Source: Candidatus Dependentiae bacterium (GTDB taxonomy: Bacteria > Babelota > Babeliae > Babelales > Vermiphilaceae). From it: 35,598 nucleotides of DNA. Numbering within the stretch: the first letter of the stretch is position 1; every line of letters begins with the position of its first letter. The notes under the pieces are model-generated. The model saw only the letters and a program-made list of their open reading frames with translations. It had not been told where the DNA came from and ran no database searches. Below, piece by piece: positions 33,209-35,598 of this stretch. Location of the stretch: the NCBI GenBank assembly GCA_026389015.1, contig JAPLIR010000021.1:1-35598 (forward strand). Reading direction: 5' to 3'. A program made the translations under genes and the position numbers.

Positions 33209-33916
33209 ATGAAAAAAATATGTAAAAAATTACTTACCCTATTACTCGGTATGGCACTTGTAGTGTCATTCGACATTGATGCACGAGGCGGCGGTGGCGG
33301 TCATGGTGGCGGAGGCCACGGTGGCGGCGGTCGAGGCGGACATGGTGGCGGTCGAGGCGGACATGGTGGCGGTCGAGGCGGACACGGTGGTCGCGGAGGC
33401 TATGGTCGAGGCGGTTACGGACGTGGCGGCTGGGGCGGACGCAGTTGGGGTGGTCGAGGTTATGGCTATGGAGGCTATGGGTGGGGCGGATACGGCTTAG
33501 GAGTCGGCCTTGGACTTGGATGGGGTTATGGATGGAATAGACCATACTATTGGGGTAATTATTATGGCCCATGGCAAGGTTATTACTATCCAAGAACCGT
33601 ATACATTACCCAAGCTACTGAACCCGTGCGTAGTAAATGGCTCGATGATCGCGGCAAAAAACACTGGGACATTTCCAATAGCACCGAGGAAACTATAACG
33701 GTAATGGGTCCAGAAGGTCGCATACAGATCAAGCCTGGTAAAACAGCTACATTAAGCCACGTTGGTAGTTTTAAGATAACGGTAAAAGCTGGAAGCCAGC
33801 GTGTCAAAGAAGATACGGACGCTCACTACTTAGATGCCGCAATGGATAAAGATGGCAATTTACGCCTGAGAACACCTGAATCAGAGTCTGAATCAGAAGA
33901 AGAAGGCTCTGAGTAA
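33209..33916 (+). CDS. Exported glycine-rich protein with C-terminal beta domain (235 aa), third of three
   Basis: The signal peptide (1-25, DIDA before RGGG) closely matches that of gene two. Residues ~26-110 are RGG/GHGG repeats, including three tandem 7-residue units, then Gly/Tyr/Trp-rich sequence (GYGYGGYGWGGYGLGVGLGL). A Tyr/Pro segment follows (~112-133). Unlike its neighbours, it ends in a predicted beta-sandwich-like domain (~145-215) with KHWDISNSTEETITV, IQIKPGKTATLSHVGSFKIT and DKDGNLRLR, then a Ser/Glu tail. TAGGAGAA precedes the ATG. It is the last gene of the operon; the terminator lies just beyond. Function unknown. Confidence 0.88.
   Translation: MKKICKKLLTLLLGMALVVSFDIDARGGGGGHGGGGHGGGGRGGHGGGRGGHGGGRGGHGGRGGYGRGGYGRGGWGGRSWGGRGYGYGGYGWGGYGLGVGLGLGWGYGWNRPYYWGNYYGPWQGYYYPRTVYITQATEPVRSKWLDDRGKKHWDISNSTEETITVMGPEGRIQIKPGKTATLSHVGSFKITVKAGSQRVKEDTDAHYLDAAMDKDGNLRLRTPESESESEEEGSE
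33328..33390 (+). repeat. Three tandem 21-bp coding repeats
   Basis: CGGTCGAGGCGGACATGGTG plus one G repeats at 33328, 33349 and 33370 (the third copy has one change), encoding Gly-Arg-Gly-Gly-His-Gly-Gly units. The copies have no spacers, so this is not a CRISPR array. Such repeats can change in number by slippage. Confidence 0.9.
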
Positions 33917-33935
33917 TGAGTTAATAACATGACAA

Positions 33936-33972
33936 AAAACTCCCTGTTAGGTTAGCCCTGACAGGGAGTTTT
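33936..33972 (+). terminator. Intrinsic terminator of the glycine-rich operon
   Basis: AAAACTCCCTGT (33936-33947) pairs perfectly with 33961-33972. With one G-U pair the stem extends to 15 bp around a 7-nt loop. The right arm ends in GTTTT and is followed by CGCTTT. The mirrored A-run on the left arm means it could also work on the minus strand. Confidence 0.87.
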
Positions 33973-34062
33973 CGCTTTGCTAAAGTATGGAAATAGAAAC
34001 ATAAACGGTGTATAGTAGTTTGATCACTATTTTATAACTACCTATATAGTACCGAGGTTCTT

Positions 34063-34674
34063 ATGCAATCTGTTTCACGCACATTATCGATAACACTATT
34101 GATGACATTATTCATTGTACCTTCTCTTTTTAGCATAGTAATCAATGAAGACCGCGAACAAAAAATCTTGGATCTACAACTTGAAGAAGCTATTGAAAAT
34201 AATGATCCAGAAAAAATCAAAAGATTATACGCAGAAGGCGCTAATGGCTCAACAAGCCCTGTAAAACCGGCTGCCTATGCATGTTTAAAAAAGTCGTCGC
34301 AAGCATTGGATGCAATACTCCGGAACGGGGGAGATTATCGCGAACGTTATTCAGCAATCACCATTTCCACATCATTTGGTAAAGAATATATTCTAAAACA
34401 AGCGACTAATTCTAATGACAATAGTCCAACATTTAGTCCTTTAGAGCTTGCAGACAATGACCCGCAAATAATACAAGTTTTTAAACGACACGGCATTAAA
34501 ACAACTAGATCTAATAGTTTTACCTTGCTCAAACAAGAAATGACAGAATCCAACTCGACTGAAGCTGCAATAGACCAACAAAAGCTGCCCATGTTTATAC
34601 ATCAAAACGTTAAGCCATCAAAAAAAAGCTGCTGGGAAATAGTATTGGCAAGGTTGGGTATACTGAAAAAATAG
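34063..34674 (+). CDS. Exported protein with degenerate ankyrin-like repeats (203 aa)
   Basis: The leader MQSVSRTLSITLLMTLFIVP is a signal peptide, cleaved probably near residue 24. The following LQLEEAIENNDPEKIKRLYA (~39-58), then an ankyrin-like pairing of short helices (KPAAYACLKKSSQALDAILR, ~68-87) and LELADNDPQIIQVFKRHG resemble ankyrin units. They lack the clean TPL turn, so the repeat assignment is tentative. The C-terminus is Ser/Thr/Gln-rich with a basic end. GAGG precedes the ATG. A possible promoter (TTGATC at 34020-34025, 17 bases, TATATA at 34043-34048) lies very close upstream. Confidence 0.75.
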   Translation: MQSVSRTLSITLLMTLFIVPSLFSIVINEDREQKILDLQLEEAIENNDPEKIKRLYAEGANGSTSPVKPAAYACLKKSSQALDAILRNGGDYRERYSAITISTSFGKEYILKQATNSNDNSPTFSPLELADNDPQIIQVFKRHGIKTTRSNSFTLLKQEMTESNSTEAAIDQQKLPMFIHQNVKPSKKSCWEIVLARLGILKK

Positions 34675-34708
34675 ATTGGATAACATTGTTCACCTATTAA
34701 GGTTTTTT

Positions 34709-35041
34709 GTGGAGCACTCAAAAAAAATAATTTTTTTTATAATGTTGACACTAACTTCTACACCTATGGCAACCGGCATGAACTCAAAAAGCATGAGGCA
34801 AATACCACAATCTAAGTATGTTAACACGATATCAAACAATACTCATACTCCCGTAACGGTTGTCTATCATGGTTTTTGTCGCTTGCCACAAGCAAGTCAC
34901 CTAGAAAATGTTGTTCGGCCTGGAGAATCTGTCACTTTTTATAGAGCTCAATCCATAAAAATAGATAATCAATTTTACTCTATAACTCATAAACATATGG
35001 TACTGTGTGCCTATCAAAATAGCGCCTTATATATGCAATAA
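34709..35041 (+). CDS. Small exported beta-rich protein (110 aa)
   Basis: The start chosen is GTG at 34709, because AAGG (34699-34702) is 6 bases upstream and the residues from there form a leader (MEHSKKIIFFIMLTLTSTPM). The in-frame TTG at 34676 would add polar residues before the leader. The mature part has a beta-type domain with NNTHTPVTVVYHG, ENVVRPGESVTFY and QSIKIDNQF. The order Asn-x-Thr, valine-rich strand, then [KR]PG-x3-T resembles the C-terminal domain of the third glycine-rich protein. Two Cys could pair. Unrecognised family; it begins 34 bases after the previous gene and may be co-transcribed. Confidence 0.65.
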   Translation: MEHSKKIIFFIMLTLTSTPMATGMNSKSMRQIPQSKYVNTISNNTHTPVTVVYHGFCRLPQASHLENVVRPGESVTFYRAQSIKIDNQFYSITHKHMVLCAYQNSALYMQ

Positions 35042-35076
35042 AATATTTGCACAAAAAAATCAGACACTAATAATTA

Positions 35077-35598
35077 TTATATTCCCTCAATCAACACCGC
35101 TCGCGCTGGAGCAGCTTCAATATCAATCACATGAAGTGGTAGACAACAAAAGAAATACGTACCAGGTTGTACATGTTGCAAACGTAAACCTTCAATGATC
35201 ACGATATCTGTGCTCATGAAAGCCAAATGTGTTTCATGCGCAGGCTGCGCTCGCTCAACACCAAGATAATCAATCCCCACTGCTTTGATCTTTTTTTCTT
35301 GCAAGTACTGTGCGCCGGAGGCTTCAAGATACACAAACGCAGGATTAAATAGATCTGTTGCACCTAAACTGCTGTTGGCAGTTTTGAGCAAAATAATATC
35401 ACCAGCTTTAATCATCGCATCATGCATCATTAAAACTTCGCGCGTGATTTTATCCTGCACTGACGTTAAATCAAGAACGTTGCAGGTGCCAACTAAAGAA
35501 TCTAATGCAACCTTGTCGATGGTGTTGCCATCACGCATAAAATGGGATGGTGCATCAACATGAGTGCCCGAATGCGCATCAATGGTGGTGGTCGTTTC
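35077..35598 (-). CDS. Cyclase-family (kynurenine formamidase-like) hydrolase, N-terminus outside window
   Basis: The minus-strand frame is open to the right edge, so the start lies outside. The visible N-terminal part carries the family signature DAHSGTHVDAPSHF, the His/Asp metal-binding motif of the cyclase family (PF04199), to which bacterial KynB belongs. Later segments are VLDLTSVQDKITREVL, GDIILLKTANSS, YLEASGAQYLQEKKIKAVGI with DYLGVERAQPAHE, and LPLHVIDIEAAPARAVLIEG, the usual C-terminal strand. Family members hydrolyse formamides or related amides; the substrate here is unknown. The internal Met used by a shorter frame (35538) is not a start, because the signature lies upstream of it. 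Confidence 0.93.
   Translation of the reverse strand, partial: ETTTTIDAHSGTHVDAPSHFMRDGNTIDKVALDSLVGTCNVLDLTSVQDKITREVLMMHDAMIKAGDIILLKTANSSLGATDLFNPAFVYLEASGAQYLQEKKIKAVGIDYLGVERAQPAHETHLAFMSTDIVIIEGLRLQHVQPGTYFFCCLPLHVIDIEAAPARAVLIEGI

Noticed and set aside
33328-33390. CRISPR-like direct repeats
   Set aside because: The 21-bp units are contiguous, lie in frame inside a gene and have no spacers.
34020-34048. Promoter TTGATC-17-TATATA before the 34063 gene
   Set aside because: It would start transcription at about the ribosome binding site, leaving almost no leader, so it is mentioned only within the gene entry.

Overview
The window looks like a chromosomal segment of a host-associated, Gram-negative-type bacterium. 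The closest fit I can suggest is Candidatus Dependentiae (TM6/Babeliae) or a similar protist-dwelling lineage. This is inferred from content only: AT-rich DNA, housekeeping genes in compact clusters, five exported ankyrin-type proteins, about 18 products with Sec-type or lipoprotein-type leaders, and a Chlamydia-type tRNA-guanine transglycosylase. No rRNA, tRNA, insertion sequence, prophage or CRISPR array was seen.

Layout. Positions 1-3117 hold the 3' end of an Ala/Gln-rich helical repeat protein, two exported ankyrin genes and a small exported protein. Positions 3232-5121 are tgt and a SpoU-family RNA methyltransferase. Positions 5198-10146 mix exported proteins (a small unknown, an ankyrin protein with a recent internal duplication, an HD phosphohydrolase with a signal peptide) with an APC permease and another ankyrin gene. 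Positions 10325-12568 carry alr and mraY, convergent, both for peptidoglycan synthesis. Positions 12752-13884 hold two paralogous small exported proteins. Positions 14003-22766 form a long same-strand housekeeping run: mnmG, an exported unknown, lgt, dnaG, rpoD and a CorC/HlyC-type CBS protein.

Positions 22936-24833 hold a small exported protein overlapping a lysozyme-like exported protein, then two tiny membrane-protein genes with strong ribosome binding sites. Next come an ABC-F ATPase with a clear terminator, a lipase-like alpha/beta hydrolase, an animal-type transketolase, a small basic protein, a DUF4160/DUF2442 pair whose DUF4160 member has an in-frame amber stop, and a reduced ComEC-like protein with a degenerate metallo-beta-lactamase-like domain. 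Positions 32048-33916 are an operon of three related exported glycine-rich proteins (RGG/SR-rich, His-Gly-rich, RGG plus beta domain) closed by a strong terminator. The window ends with two more exported proteins and the 3' part of a cyclase-family gene running off the edge.

How the parts fit together. The cytoplasmic genes cover translation quality (tgt, SpoU, mnmG, ABC-F), replication and transcription (dnaG, rpoD), envelope synthesis (alr, mraY, lgt) and sugar phosphates (tkt). Between them lies a large, mostly unrecognised secretome, which is the probable host- or envelope-facing part. The most unusual items are the glycine-rich exported trio, the Chlamydia-type (probably queuine-using) Tgt, the exported SAMHD1-like HD enzyme, the lysozyme-like gene with its overlapping partner, and the duplicated 39-bp element upstream of two minus-strand units.
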